A DNA stretch of 64,000 bases from contig CAJINV010000010.1 in NCBI GenBank assembly GCA_905178155.1, positions 1,087,486 to 1,151,485 on the forward strand, written 5' to 3'. Origin of the DNA: Amoebophrya sp. A120 (Eukaryota > Sar > Dinophyceae > Syndiniales > Amoebophryaceae). This document shows, in pieces, positions 21,844-33,160 of the stretch. Below the pieces are notes generated by a model. The model was not told the origin of the DNA and did no database searches. It saw only the letters and a program-made list of their open reading frames with translations. The translations under genes and the position numbers were made by a program. The stretch's first letter is position 1. Each line of letters begins with the position of its first letter.

Positions 21844-24800
21844 CTTCTCAGGCAAAATTGCGTTCGATTTCCTGCATAGTATTTTCCTTGATGGTAGCTG
21901 CTGCAAAAAAAATAAAGTAAAACAATAAAAATGCCTTTTAGATAGAAGATGAAGAAGTCGTGCAACTGCAAGAGCATGGTCGTCGGGAGTAAAAGCTGGG
22001 AATATTAAACTACATGGGGTCGACGTGCAGGAGGAAGTAAACCCCTTACAGGAATAAAAAATCCTCCGAGTTTTTGCATATACAACTTACGCGGACCACG
22101 ACAGCAACTTAGATCTGTCATGCACAGGATGAAATTGATTGAGAGAGGGGAGGGGGGGGACAAAAATTGTGCACTTGCATAACACTGCAGGACGACCACG
22201 ACCACAACAACCACCACGGCTACAACTATGGGAGGTGCAACAACCACCACGACTACAACTATGGCAGGTGAAAAAACTCCATCACAACTTCTAAGTACCA
22301 ACTCTGCGCATTTTTGCACAAGAACATAAAAAGAACCGTGGTCATGCTGCGTGAAATTCTTGTGCACGATAGTCCTCAAGCTTTGGACGTGATTTGCCTT
22401 GTAAATCTGCATCTACTTGTTCAATAAAACTTCCATGCCGGACGGCGGACAACATCTTCAAGTCTCTCATGCAAAACTTGTAACATGCCGATACTTGTGG
22501 TAGTGATGTTGTTTTTTTGTTTCATAACTGCTGCGGCACCGTAAGAAATTGATACGACGGTCGTGGTGGTTTTGTAAGAGGAACCTCGAGGCGGAGGCGG
22601 GGCAGTAGACTCCTGTGAAATTATGTTTTTAACATCGGAGATATAAGTAGCGGAAAAAGGATTTATTATGGGCATTTTAGCGGAACTTGTCCTGATGGTC
22701 GTCGACAAACATCATGAACTTGTTTGAGTGATGTAGTACTCACGTCATTTTTCAACTCTTATTCTCGCGGTGCTCGGAGCGGAAGGCTATCATTCGATAT
22801 GTTAAGTCATTTGAATTTTTCATATTTCCAATTTTGCATCGACTACTTTTCTTTGCATATCTACGACATCTTCACATTTGTGCTTTTTACTTTAACGCTG
22901 TACAACTTTACAGACATAAATGAAAATGATATCGCAATCGCACACTGTAGTACTTAACTCTCTTGCCGGTAAAAAGTGCTCTCGAACAACTTTCTTGAAT
23001 CTTAATTATTTTACACAAACATCATGATTCGTCGCGAAGATCACAGCATTTTTGATTTCTTTTTCACAGACACATCAAGCGTTTATATTCTTACGACAAA
23101 AATTCAAACATAGCATCCAAAATGAAAATCAATACTGTAATTTTTCGCAATTGATGAAATAAATTTTGACACCTGTCGGTCGCCTAGCCGTTCCAGTTCC
23201 AGGGCTTCTAGGGACAGAAGCAAGGTCCTCTCGGTATGTAGATTCTTTCATGCTTCGTGATGGCGCTCGAACTCGAAGAATCTCGATGGGCCAAAAGGTG
23301 ACGGCCGGGCGGGGGGACGAAATTACAGCGACCACTTCTACTAAGGCTAGTACCTCTTGCTGCTTTTCTCAGGAAGAACATCGTGGGGTTCTTTCTACCA
23401 CGAAAAACAATTTTGTACAAGTCTGCAAGAGACGCGGTACGCCAGCCACGCCTGGATCGATACAATTTCGTTCGTGTTTGAATACGAATACTGGAATTAA
23501 GGATAAAAAAAGGAAAACAAGCACTCGACGTCGACAGAAGTACCACGCGTCGCTCCACTCGCGGACGATGCTCGTGCTAATATCCATTTTCCGTTGTTCC
23601 GAAGATGGAGCGAAAACAAGGCGAGTAACTCAAAACGACATGATGAGAGCAGGTTTGCCCCCCGCCGACGAGCGAACATTAAAGTTTCTGGTGTACCAGT
23701 AGTTGCTCAGAGTAATTTTTTTCATCCCGTTGGGCCTGCTTTGAGTGCGATGAAGTTTTTCGGTGGCGCGGTTGTTTGGTGTTACTTATTGTTCCAAAAG
23801 ATTTCCATCGACAAAATAGCAGTAATGGTACACGAAATCAAGTTGCAACTACAGTGACGGGGACGGACTCTTGCTCTTGCTCACGCGCGCGCACTGCCGG
23901 CGTCGAACTTGTACTACTTGTTTCTGGACGAGATCAATTTGGACGAGGGGATCATCATTCACAAGAGGAACAAAAAACGGGGCCTACTATTCGCTCTTTC
24001 GCACCACAGCAGTTTGATTTTGAAGTAGACAACTTCTTGCATCTCGCCCCGCGCGAGGATCATTGTGCGTCGTGGGCTTTTCATCCGATACTATAGTATG
24101 TAGTGAGGTCACGAACGTTCTATCCTAGCGGTTTTTTTGACAGCTCTCATCCAAAACGACCGGCAGTTTTCAATCGGCCGGAAGCGTTTTTTGACATAAA
24201 AAATTTCCAATTATCAATCGGCCAGGGCTTTGCCAACAAACAAGCCCGGGCGGATTCTATCGGTTCCCGATGGATAAAACGACGCAGGGGAGCCGGCAAA
24301 AGGGACGCCCTTCCGAGGCGCCCAGCGCATCTGTTTCCGTCGATTTGGGGCGCCCAAAAAGGGACGCCAAGAAAATGCAAAGACGACAAAATCCCTGAAT
24401 CCGCACGGTATGGGCCGTATTTTGGCCCACTTTTGGAGGTCGCAAAGCCGGCCACCAAAAGCGGGCATTTGTAATGCGGGGAGTAGGGCAAAAAGCGCAA
24501 CTTTTTAACAAAAAAAATACAAAAATGCAAAGGCCGCCAAAATCTGTGAGCTAACCCGCATGCTACGGGCCCGATTTGGGGCGCGCAAGGGGCCGGCCCT
24601 GGCGGAGGCCCTTGGTGGGCCATAGCATGCGGGGAAAGCTTCCGGGCTTGGAAGAGACGAAGGCGGAGGCCTGTAGCTGTGATTTTTAGCATCCGCGACA
24701 CCATGCGGAGTAATCTTATACGCGACGGAATACTCGAGGCAAAGAACGCGACTACTTTGCTCACTGGTGGAATGCGCGAGAACGGTAACGAAAATGGGGT

Positions 24801-24951
24801 CGGGCAGTCAAAAAAACCGCGTTGACCTCACTACCCCCGCCTCGGCGGCTATATTTGGTAAGTTGTCCACCTTCGAAGAAGATTTAGTCGCTGACCCCCT
24901 CACCTCGCCCACACGACGAGTGAGAACAACACCTGTCGAAAGGAAAAAACT
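21844..24951. other. Intergenic spacer with a minisatellite and fold-back sequence
   Basis: Holds the 33-bp repeat at 22207-22270, an AT-rich part (22700-23150), a Ser/Thr/Arg-rich open frame of doubtful coding value (23166-23702) and a GC-rich block (24110-24760). That block has an imperfect inverted pair CCCGCATGCTACGGGCC near 24556 and GGCCATAGCATGCGGGG near 24617. No complete TIR element or recognised gene. Confidence 0.5.
22207..22270 (+). repeat. Two-unit minisatellite
   Basis: Two adjacent copies of a unit of about 33 bp, CAACAACCACCACG followed by CTACAACTATGG and AGGTG, differing at two or three positions. Confidence 0.75.
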
Positions 24952-27900
24952 ATGACGGCTGCTGATGAAATAAATGGTGAAAATGCAGAACGGGGAACAA
25001 CCTCAACCCCTGAACAAGCAGCGGGCGATCAAGAACATGCGGCTTTCCTGCAAAATCATGACGAATCGGTGCTCCATTCCCTCAAAGTCGGCGTCGTCGC
25101 GGGTACGACCTGCGTGTGTGTCGGCTACCCGTTCGACACGATCAAAGTGCGGCTGCAGGCGGCGGCGGGTGCTGCAGGAGCTTCCCGGGGAAGAACTCCG
25201 GCAGGCGGAGGTGCTGGTCGTGGCTCATCGACGTCCTTCACCCACCTGTGGAAAGGCATTTCCGCACCCCTGCTCGTATGCGTTGCAAAAGTATCGTACT
25301 AGTGTACATGGCATTACAAATTTGCTCAGCATGAAAATAACTGGAACTTGTCATGCTGTTTTACCTTAAGAGCAAGACTTGTCATGCATATTGCAATTAC
25401 TACGACTGCGATACTTTTGCACAGGATAGCTCGGCGTGGTGCCTTCCTGGGCGATTTCCTTCACGCTGTACGGCGCCGCGCTGAAGTATGGCGCCCTCAA
25501 ACGTTACATTCTCAACTGTTACATGAATTTGTAATGCAAAAGTGTCATCAGCATCTATGTGATCAAGGTACTCCGCATGACAAACTGCCCAAGAGCTAAA
25601 CAGCATTGCAATCCGTTCCGAATTTGTAATGCAAAACGCGCAATCTTCCCGACCCGCTTTCGCTTTTGCTGTTATTGCATGAAAAATTTATGTAACAGTT
25701 GAGATCTAACGTTTGAGAACTCCATACGAAGTACCTCGAGTCCAACAGCATTCCCGCTTGCGCGCTTGCCGGCGGTATCAAATGTAAAAATGTCTGGGTC
25801 TGGAAGATTGCCAGGTTTGTCATGCACATTGTGCATCACTCCTGATGTCTGTGATGCATGCCCTAGCATCACAGATTTTGTGAGGGCTTCCTGATGCCTA
25901 TACCGCATGACAAATGCTCTTTCCGTGTAGCAAAACTTGGACTCTCTTTGCTGCTCATGCAATACAGATTTTTTTAGAATCCAAAATCAGCATCACAAGT
26001 TGGATTCTTTCAGACCCAGACATCTTTACAGTTGATAGGCGGCGTGGCGGGGGTCGGGTACGCGGTGGTGATGTGCCCGCTGGAAATGGTGAAAGTGAAT
26101 TATCAAATGCAAAACCATCGTACTACTTAGTTAGTAAAAATCGCATGACAAATTCGCCCAGAAGCATGAAAAATGGAATTTTCAATGCGGATTTAGGTTA
26201 AGAAGGAGATTGTGTAATGCATGGTTGCGACTACTACGAGTGCGAAGATACTGTTGCATACGATATTAGTTGCCAGGTGGCAAAGTCCGAGGATACTTTT
26301 GCTATGGCGAGACGGCTTTTCAAGATGGGAACTAGTACTTATCAAATGCAAATATGTCTGGGTCTGGAAGGTTGCAAGACTTGTCATGCAGGTTTTCCAT
26401 GACCCATGAGGTCTGGAATGCGGGACCCAGCATGACAGATTCTGCGAGGTCTCTATCATGCCTATCCTGCATGAGAAACTCCTTCTCAACTTGGTCAAAA
26501 GCAGACAGCTTTTGCTACTTATGCAACACAGATTTTTGCATGATTCAGATTTAGCATGACAACTTGCAATCTTCCAGACCCAGACATATTTGCAATGCAT
26601 AGTACTGAAGGCGGTGCAACAGCAACTACATCTACACCTCCGAAGATGATCTTCACAGGTGAAACAAATGGCACGAAAGGAGCATGTTTACAACCGAGAA
26701 CAAGTAGAACAACAAACACTACTTCTACACCTTTTTTCTCCGCCCGCCCAACCATTCTCTACCGGGGTTTCCTCGCGTGTCTCGCTCGCGATTTTAGCCA
26801 GGGCGTCGCCTACTACAGCCTGGCGGAATACTTGAACCGAACCCTCGAGGGTCCGCTCGGCAGCTTCTACGCCCCGCTGGTCTCCTATGGGGGTTTCAGG
26901 ATTGAGATCGTCAGAATTGAAATAGTTTGTCATGCATAAAATGCACCCCACAAAGTGCCTGTCTTGCAGAGTAGGCAAATGAGGCAGATTGTAAGCCTGT
27001 TGAGGGATAGAAACTGAGCTGCTAAAGTAGCACGACAAAAGACGTCTTACTTACCCAAAAAGCATGACAAACTGGATTTCGGCTCTACCCAAATTTGTCG
27101 TGCGCCACTTAGAAACTGGGTTACAACTTTCATCCATTTTATGCATTACAACTTTGTAGATTTCAATCCTGACGCATCCATATCTCCGGCGCGCTCACCG
27201 GAGTGGGGCACTGCACCGTGGAGTACCCATTTGACGTGGTGAAAACCCAGAGTATCACGAGAAAAAAGTGTTACAGTCACACATTGTGTTGCAAGCCCAG
27301 CATGACAGACAACCTCTGTCATGCCAGAAATGCTTCCGAGCTTCATTTCATACGTGTTTTCCCTTATGGTCTGCGCATTGCAAGTTTTCCTTCTCATGCG
27401 CAGAAAATTTGTGTTGCTGAAGTTACAACAACTGTGTATAACTGTAAACACTTTTTTCTTGTGATACAGAGGCAGGCATTGCTAGTAGAAAGTCTTGAGG
27501 TATTTAAACTAGGTGGACCACTTACAACCGATCGTAGTAGAAGTGAACTACAGGTAGGTCGCCAAGCCGCTCCTGCTGGTTTATTAATAAAGTTTTCATC
27601 GAACGGAGAGAATCATAAAAGCAGTAGCAGGCCACGACTTCCGGCTGTTGATACATTGATGTCAACAACTACAATATCCCACAAAAAAACTGTTTCACTG
27701 TGATGGTTTTGCAAGATCTGCATCACAAGTTTGTTACACATGACGCAGAAAATTTGCCATGCGCGTTTTCCAAGGGAAAACACGACTAAGATTCCATTGT
27801 GTTGCAGGTGTAGCAAGACAAACACTTTGGTGCTTCGTTCTCTGCATCACAGGTTCACAGTGAAACAGTTTTTCTTGCGATATACAACATCCTCCAACAA

Positions 27901-28581
27901 GAACCAAAACCACTGCCACGACGACCATCCTCTCCCGCCAGATAATCATATGAATTGCAAAAGTATCGTACTCGTATAAATGCATTACAAATCCCCTCAG
28001 CATGAGAAATAAATATAAAATTTGTACTGCGGATTTACCTTAAGAAAAGGATTTGTAATGCAAGACTTGCATACGAGTGCGATACTTTTGCACAGGATAG
28101 CTCAACAGAAGTCCTACCGCAAAATTCTCCGTACGATTTACCGGAATGAGGGCAACATTCGTGCGACGTTGCGGAGTATGCATTGCAAATATCGATCTGC
28201 ATCTGGGTCCGGAAGGATGCAAAGAAAGTTGTAATGCGCGTTTCACATCACACCAAAATCTGTTATGCGTGGATACATAACAAAAGTTGCGCACTTCATT
28301 CATCTGGCCACTAGCACTAAAAGAAGGGCTTTGTCATGCGCATTTAGGCATAATTTGGAGAGGACCTTGTCAATAAAACCTGTGAAGATGCTAGGGCTCG
28401 CTTGCCAGACCTTCTGGGTCATGCGAAACATTGCATCACAAAGAACCTCGTCTGCATCCTTTCAGACCCAGATCGATATTTGCAGTTTATACGGAAAGGC
28501 TACTTTGTCTCCATCTCGCGCGCGGTCCTCGCTCACTCGGCGAGTTTCTCTGTGCTGTGCCAGTTACGCGGGTATTTGTGA
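24952..28581 (+). CDS. Mitochondrial carrier (SLC25) family protein
   Basis: Eleven exons total 1,314 nt (437 residues): 24952-25276, 25434-25486, 25732-25775, 26043-26100, 26271-26339, 26607-26885, 27188-27252, 27472-27674, 27888-27948, 28105-28176, 28497-28581 (TGA). The three-fold carrier signature is present: YPFDTIKVRLQ (residues 59-69), CPLEMVKVNCQ (152-162) and YPFDVVKTQ (289-297). Repeat ends such as FTHLWKGI and YRKILRTIYRNEGNIR also fit. Such proteins exchange metabolites across the inner mitochondrial membrane; the substrate cannot be read from sequence. It is longer than the usual 300 residues because low-complexity Ser/Thr/Gly inserts sit in the loops. The splice after VKVN is the least certain, because target repeats there have decayed. 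All ten introns are introners of five families. Confidence 0.88.
25277..25428. mobile_element. Introner, family B
   Basis: 152 bp. Exact repeats GCTCG at 25272-25276 and 25429-25433. Confidence 0.93.
25487..25726. mobile_element. Introner, family E
   Basis: 240 bp. Repeats TGAAG and CGAAG (4 of 5). Confidence 0.9.
25776..26037. mobile_element. Introner, family A
   Basis: 262 bp. Exact repeats GGCGG at 25771-25775 and 26038-26042. Confidence 0.93.
26101..26265. mobile_element. Introner, family B (degenerate)
   Basis: 165 bp with eroded TIRs (TATCAAATGCAAAACCATCG at the left, ATACTGTTGCATACGATA at the right) and decayed target repeats. Joining AAT to TGC CAG restores the carrier signature. 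Confidence 0.72.
26340..26601. mobile_element. Introner, family A
   Basis: 262 bp. Exact repeats GTACT at 26335-26339 and 26602-26606. Confidence 0.93.
26886..27182. mobile_element. Introner, family H
   Basis: 297 bp. Exact repeats TCTCC at 26881-26885 and 27183-27187. Confidence 0.93.
27253..27466. mobile_element. Introner, family J
   Basis: 214 bp. Exact repeats CAGAG at 27248-27252 and 27467-27471. TIRs are diverged from the other J copies. Confidence 0.9.
27675..27882. mobile_element. Introner, family J
   Basis: 208 bp. Exact repeats TACAA at 27670-27674 and 27883-27887. Confidence 0.92.
27949..28099. mobile_element. Introner, family B
   Basis: 151 bp. Decayed repeats AATCA and GCTCA (3 of 5). 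Confidence 0.85.
28177..28491. mobile_element. Introner, family A (GATCGATATT variant)
   Basis: 315 bp. Repeats CGGAG and CGGAA (4 of 5). Confidence 0.88.
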
Positions 28582-29632
28582 ACAGGTTGCTTTCAGCTCT
28601 GTATCGATCTCGAAATGTTGTGCAATTCTGTTTCGTTTTATACCGGAGGTGAATCTAGTGGAGTTGGTGAAACAAGAGCTAATATAATCGGCTTGAGCAT
28701 CCATCACCTGCTAGAATTACGATGTACGATATATAGGAACTACCGGTTTCGGTGCAGGAGCACGAGCAGGGAATCATGATCGTTTTTAAAGAAGTTTGTA
28801 TTTAGACAGAAGAGCAGAAACCCTTCGAGTTGTGACAACTTCAGGAGGGGCGAGTTTATTGTTCAGTAACCTATTTTTTATGAATCGTGACACAACTAGG
28901 ACTCCGACGAATACTATCGTATTACAGAAAATTTTGCAAAAATCAGAGCAGACGAAATAAAGAAACGACAATCCTAGAAATGGAATAGGAACAATCTTGC
29001 CGTCTGAGACAATCCGACGTGGTCCACCATGTCTCTGCGGTCGCGTTTTTCGCTTCATTGTTCAAAAAGAAATGTTGCTGCATATTACAGTCCCGGTTGC
29101 ACCAGCTGATGTGATTATGTGCGTTGCCTGTCTTCCCGGTTTCCCAACTAGCAGCTGCGCGTCGTCCTCTGTTCATGAGGGCGCTCTGTATCAATCTCTT
29201 GACTACAACAACGACCTGGAAAATTAAACCGGTTCTGTTCATTTTTGCTTTACGGAGTTATTATTGCGCAAAGAGTTATATACAGTAACAGTTGACTTGT
29301 GGCTGTTAGTGTCATCATGCACCTTAGATGTAGTGGTCCGAGTGCGAGTCTGAAGAAAGGCGCAAGAATGTTCTTGTGTGGTGGAAAAACTTTTTACCAA
29401 AAACGAAAAGAGCACGAGTGTTCTTCGCACTACGAAAAATAAAACGTCGTCACAACTATATGCTGCATAATTTAGTAGGAATAGGCTGGTATTATTAAAT
29501 ATTTTGGTACGTGTACGTCGACTACGAATTGAAGGTAGAAGTAAAATCAATTTAAGCTCGGAACAATTTGGTGAATTTGCAGAATTTCCGCCGGGCCTTG
29601 TTGCGGCGTAGAAAGAAAAAAAAACAAACGAA
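28582..29632. other. Intergenic spacer
   Basis: Mixed to AT-rich composition, no introner and no recognised gene or RNA. Short frames on both strands show no conserved motif. Confidence 0.5.
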
Positions 29633-31148
29633 ATGGTCGTCACTACCGATTTATGCGTTGCAAATATGTCTGTGTTGGGAAAAGTGTAGAAGTAAGAAGT
29701 TTGTAATGCAGGTTTTGCATGAGCAGGGTCCAGAAGAATGTGTGGCCTAACATCACAAGTTTTATTGGGAGCGCTTTGTGATGCCTATTCTACATGAGAA
29801 ATCCTGTCCCAAAGCGGTCAACAACAGACAGCTGCTTTTGCTTCTGAAGACGCATGACAGATTTTCGTGTGACTGACGGAGAGCATCACAGGTTCAATCT
29901 TGGTACCTTTCCAGACCCAGACATTTTTCAACTGGATACGTTTCCATGTTCGCCGGAGATGGGTCCATGCCCGGCCGTATCCTGTGCAAAAGTATCGCAC
30001 TCGTACTAATCGCAGGCATGCATGACAAATTTCCCTTCCAAGGTGAAGCAGCATGACAAATTCAATTCTTCATGCTGAGAAAATTTGTGATGCAATTACT
30101 ATATATTATATTCATGCGAAAAAAGAGGTAGACAGAGGGTAAACAAGAGGTGGCCGAGAGGTCAAAAAGAGGTCAAAAGAGGTAAAAAAGAGGTCGACAG
30201 AGGTGGAGAGGTGGCGCGGGACCCCTTTCGAGAGGGTCGGCGAGAGGGTGCGCGAGTATAGCCCGCCGAAGGACCCACCTTAAGGCGGCGCCTAAGTGCC
30301 TCAGAGGGTGCAGAGAGGTCACAAAGAGGGGGCGCGAGAGGTCGACAGAGGTCGAGAGAGGTGGCGCGAATAAGGGCCAACCTCTCGCGCACCCTCTCGG
30401 CCACCTCTGGGCCACCTCTGTCGACCTCTACCCTCGAGTATAGCCGGACTATTAGCGGGGACCCCCAAAAGAGGTAAAAAAGAGGGTCTGCGAGAGGTCT
30501 GCGAGAGGGTAAAGACACAAAGTAGCGGGCGCGAATCCGCATGGGAGTCCCCATATTTAGCGTCGCAGGCTCTTCGCGGACTTGTTTTGTCCGGCGCCTG
30601 TCCCCACCACCCTCTCGCGCACCCTCTCGCGCCACCCTCTCGCATCACCCTCTCGCGCACCCTCTCGCGCCACCCTCTCGCGCGACCCTCTCGCGCCACC
30701 CTCCCGCGCCACCCTCTCGCGGCGGGCGGCTTCTGTTCGCCCCCGGTGTTCTTTGCAGTTGCTCCCTGCGCAGAGCGCCCACAGGCGCGGGAGGCGCGCA
30801 AGTAGTCCTGCGGGTTGGCGCGGCGCAAACTCCAGTATGCTTCGTTGCGCACAGGCCCGTGGCGTTGTGGTCCGATCGGCAAACTGTCTTGCCCCGGTCC
30901 AACAGCCTTGCGCTCCGGCGGCAGCCGGAGCATGGCTGGTTTATACTAGTCCGATGCTTTTGAAATTCATAGGCCGCCGCGAAGCCCTGAACCGCAAGCG
31001 CGCAGCCAAGGATGCCTACACCGACAAAATCGGTGGGGGCGGGTTCCGTGCAGATTTGAGTGCATCAAACGTCAACTCCGGGGTCTTTCAAGGCGGGTAC
31101 AACTACTTAGTGATCTTGCCATGCAGATACAAACACCATGGAAAATAA
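29633..31148 (+). CDS. Small protein of unknown function
   Basis: Three exons (29633-29651, 29944-29977, 30977-31148 with TAA) give 74 residues starting MVVTTDSMFAGDG and rich in Lys, Arg and Gly. The first exon is only 19 nt. The reading is supported because two introners with flanking repeats lie exactly between frame-compatible segments. The 3' end is less sure: the gene could continue into the next one through an intron I cannot see. No family is recognised. Confidence 0.5.
29652..29938. mobile_element. Introner, family A
   Basis: 287 bp. Repeats CGATT and CGTTT (4 of 5). Confidence 0.87.
29978..30971. mobile_element. Introner, family B, carrying a minisatellite insertion
   Basis: 994 bp. 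Exact repeats GGCCG at 29973-29977 and 30972-30976. Family B sequence is clear to about 30100 and again from about 30945 (ACTAGTCCGATGCTTTTG). Confidence 0.87.
30105..30940. repeat. AGAGGT / ACCCTCTCGCG minisatellite block inside an introner
   Basis: About 30120-30370 is a purine-rich array of AGAGGT units spaced by variable AAAA, CGAC or GGC. From about 30375 the complementary form takes over (CCACCTCTGG, GACCTCTACCC), and 30605-30720 is a regular array of CACCCTCTCGCG units. The block could fold back on itself. 30720-30940 is GC-rich unique sequence. Confidence 0.8.
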
Positions 31149-31626
31149 ATGGAACGACATTGTAGTGATGCGTAGTAAAAATTGTAGTTATACTGGCTGT
31201 ACAAGTGCTCAAGAACTTCTGAAAGCCATCAAAATTATCACACAACAGGGCCGTCGCCGAGCCGCAGTCCGTTGTGTCCACTGCGCGTTCGGTATCGTTG
31301 TGAAAGAATGTTGTGACAGAGGGGGCGCGTGAGCCTAGCTTATGTTTCTTGTCATGCGTCCTAGAGCAGGCGTGTAGTGAGCATAATGCATGTTGGTCAT
31401 GCGTAGTTCTACTTGTCATGGAGACAAATCGAACACCTTGCATGAATCGAACACGAACGATGAGTAGGTTGTGCTTTATTAACTACTACTTGCTAATATA
31501 GAGATCATGTAGATGTAGATGATGTTGTTGAGGTTGATCAGAAGCAGATTGTATGGTCGTCGTGCGTTCGTATTTATCATTTGAGCCATTCTTTTTCACG
31601 CATCAAGATCAAACCCGTTAAGCTGC
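31149..31626. other. Short spacer between two small genes
   Basis: No element or gene is recognised. It may include the 3' UTR of the upstream gene and the 5' UTR of the next. Confidence 0.4.
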
Positions 31627-33160
31627 ATGACAAACAGAGCAAAACAAGTTGTTCTCCTCGATCAAGCACTCTTTCACCCCCTGTTATACCCGCAGTTCAT
31701 GCCGCCCACACCCACCTATGAATTGCAAAAGTATCGTACTCGTATAAATGCATTACAAATTTCCTTAGCATGAGAAATAAAATTTGTAATGCGGATTTAC
31801 CTGAGGAAAAAGATTTGTAATGCATGACTGCAATTACTACGAGTGCGATACTTTTGCACAGAATACCACCTCCGCGAGTGCCAGTGTGTCGGAGAACACC
31901 ACAAGTATATGACAGTGCACAACTCCCCCTGCTCCCCTTCATTTGTATAGCATGAACGGCGATAGTACAAGCATCAGCGCGAATGTTGGTTTATTTGCAT
32001 GACAAATTTACACTGGATTGTAGTGCTTCTGAGGTTTCTCGGTTCCCCCGAGAGATTTCCTCGTTTTTTTGTCGACAGTTTTAGGTAGTCAGGCGAGCCT
32101 TCTTGCGCATACGTACGTAGATCTCCTGGTGCTTCGGCACTTCGAGGTTTAGGGTCGGAACTACGTTCTCAGCACTGCTGAAGCTTAAGAAGAAAGGGGC
32201 GTGCATGCCCTGGCCCTCAGTTTGCTCTGCCTTTTATCTTTTTGACGATCGTTTACCAAATCCTCCTTTTTTGCTGTACCTCTTGTTCCCCGGGCCCAAC
32301 TGGCACCAAGCAGTTTTTTTCCTAGGTTTAGCTTTAGGTTTAGGTTTAGGTAGGCCGCCACCACCGCCGGCACGGGATAACCGCCAACGCGCCCGTCTCA
32401 CCTTCGATCTTCGCCTTCTCGTGCTGCACAAGTTCGATCCGGAAGGGTTTTGTTTTAGGTTTCAGGGTTTAGGCCACATTTACGCTGGATTGTAGTGCTA
32501 TTTGGGTTACCAGAACTTGTCATGCAAACAGTGCCATAAGGCGGCGACTGGAGTTTTCGGGGTTGTGCATGACAAATGACAATGAGGGGGAGGGGAGTTG
32601 TGCACTGTCATAAAGTCTCGCTTTTCAGCAAAAAATCTCCGTCAAGCGCACACTGTTTACCTTGGATCTGACCTGCGATTTTCCCATCGTCGACATGGAA
32701 CAGAACATGAAGCGCCGATCGCTGATCTTTTACTGTGTGGTGGACCAAACCGGCACGAAAGAATCTGTTATCAAATGCAAATATGTCTGGGTCTGGAAGA
32801 GTGAAACTTGTGATGCTGGCCTTGGATCCTACATAAAATCTGTATTGCGTGAACAGCAAGAGGGGTCCAGTTCTGGCTACGCGGAAAGGGTATTTCTCAT
32901 GCGGTATGGGCATCAGGAGGTCCTCATAAAATCTGTGATGCTAACGCATGTAAAATAGACACCATGGGTCATGCAAAATGCGCATGACAAGTTTTGCACT
33001 CTTCCAGACCCAGACATATTTGCAGTTCATATCTGTGGCGATCCAGGTGCCCCTGTCTTTTGACTTGACCAAGGCAAAATTCACCAACGACGACTTTGCC
33101 AATGGGCGGTGCTCGATGGCAATCCCAGCAGCGAATTCCAACGCCCTGTCGTGGGACTGA
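31627..33160 (+). CDS. Small protein of unknown function
   Basis: Four exons (31627-31716, 31871-31907, 32618-32768, 33037-33160 with TGA) total 402 nt, 133 residues. Starts MTNRAKQVVLLDQALF. The middle and C-terminal parts alternate hydrophobic and polar residues (KRTLFTLDLTCDFPIVDM, LIFYCVVDQTG, VAIQVPLSFDL), as in a beta-rich domain. No signal peptide or membrane span is seen. The start codon is the first in-frame ATG after an upstream TGA at 31582, but an earlier exon cannot be excluded. Family not recognised. Confidence 0.6.
31717..31865. mobile_element. Introner, family B
   Basis: 149 bp. Exact repeats CCACC at 31712-31716 and 31866-31870. Confidence 0.93.
31908..32612. mobile_element. 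Introner, family F, with nested insertion
   Basis: 705 bp instead of about 210. Repeats AAGTA and AAGTC (4 of 5). The family F interior is interrupted between two 21-bp copies at 32007-32027 and 32479-32499. Confidence 0.85.
32028..32478. repeat. Nested insert with telomere-like TTTAGG repeats
   Basis: About 450 bp between a 21-bp direct repeat (one mismatch) that begins TTTAC and ends GGATTGTAGTGCT. 32323-32353 holds four adjacent TTTAGG-like units (one altered to TTTAGC), with further TTTAGGG or TTTAGG words near 32147, 32453 and 32467. TTTAGGG is the telomere unit known from dinoflagellates and plants. Confidence 0.65.
32769..33031. mobile_element. Introner, family A
   Basis: 263 bp. Exact repeats TCTGT at 32764-32768 and 33032-33036. 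Confidence 0.93.

Noticed and set aside
22005-22412. 135-codon - strand frame with long Val runs
   Set aside because: It is the translation of the CAACAACCACCACG minisatellite.
23166-23702. 178-codon open frame on the + strand in the spacer before the carrier gene
   Set aside because: Ser/Thr/Arg-rich with no motif, no introner and a non-ATG start; it may be chance.
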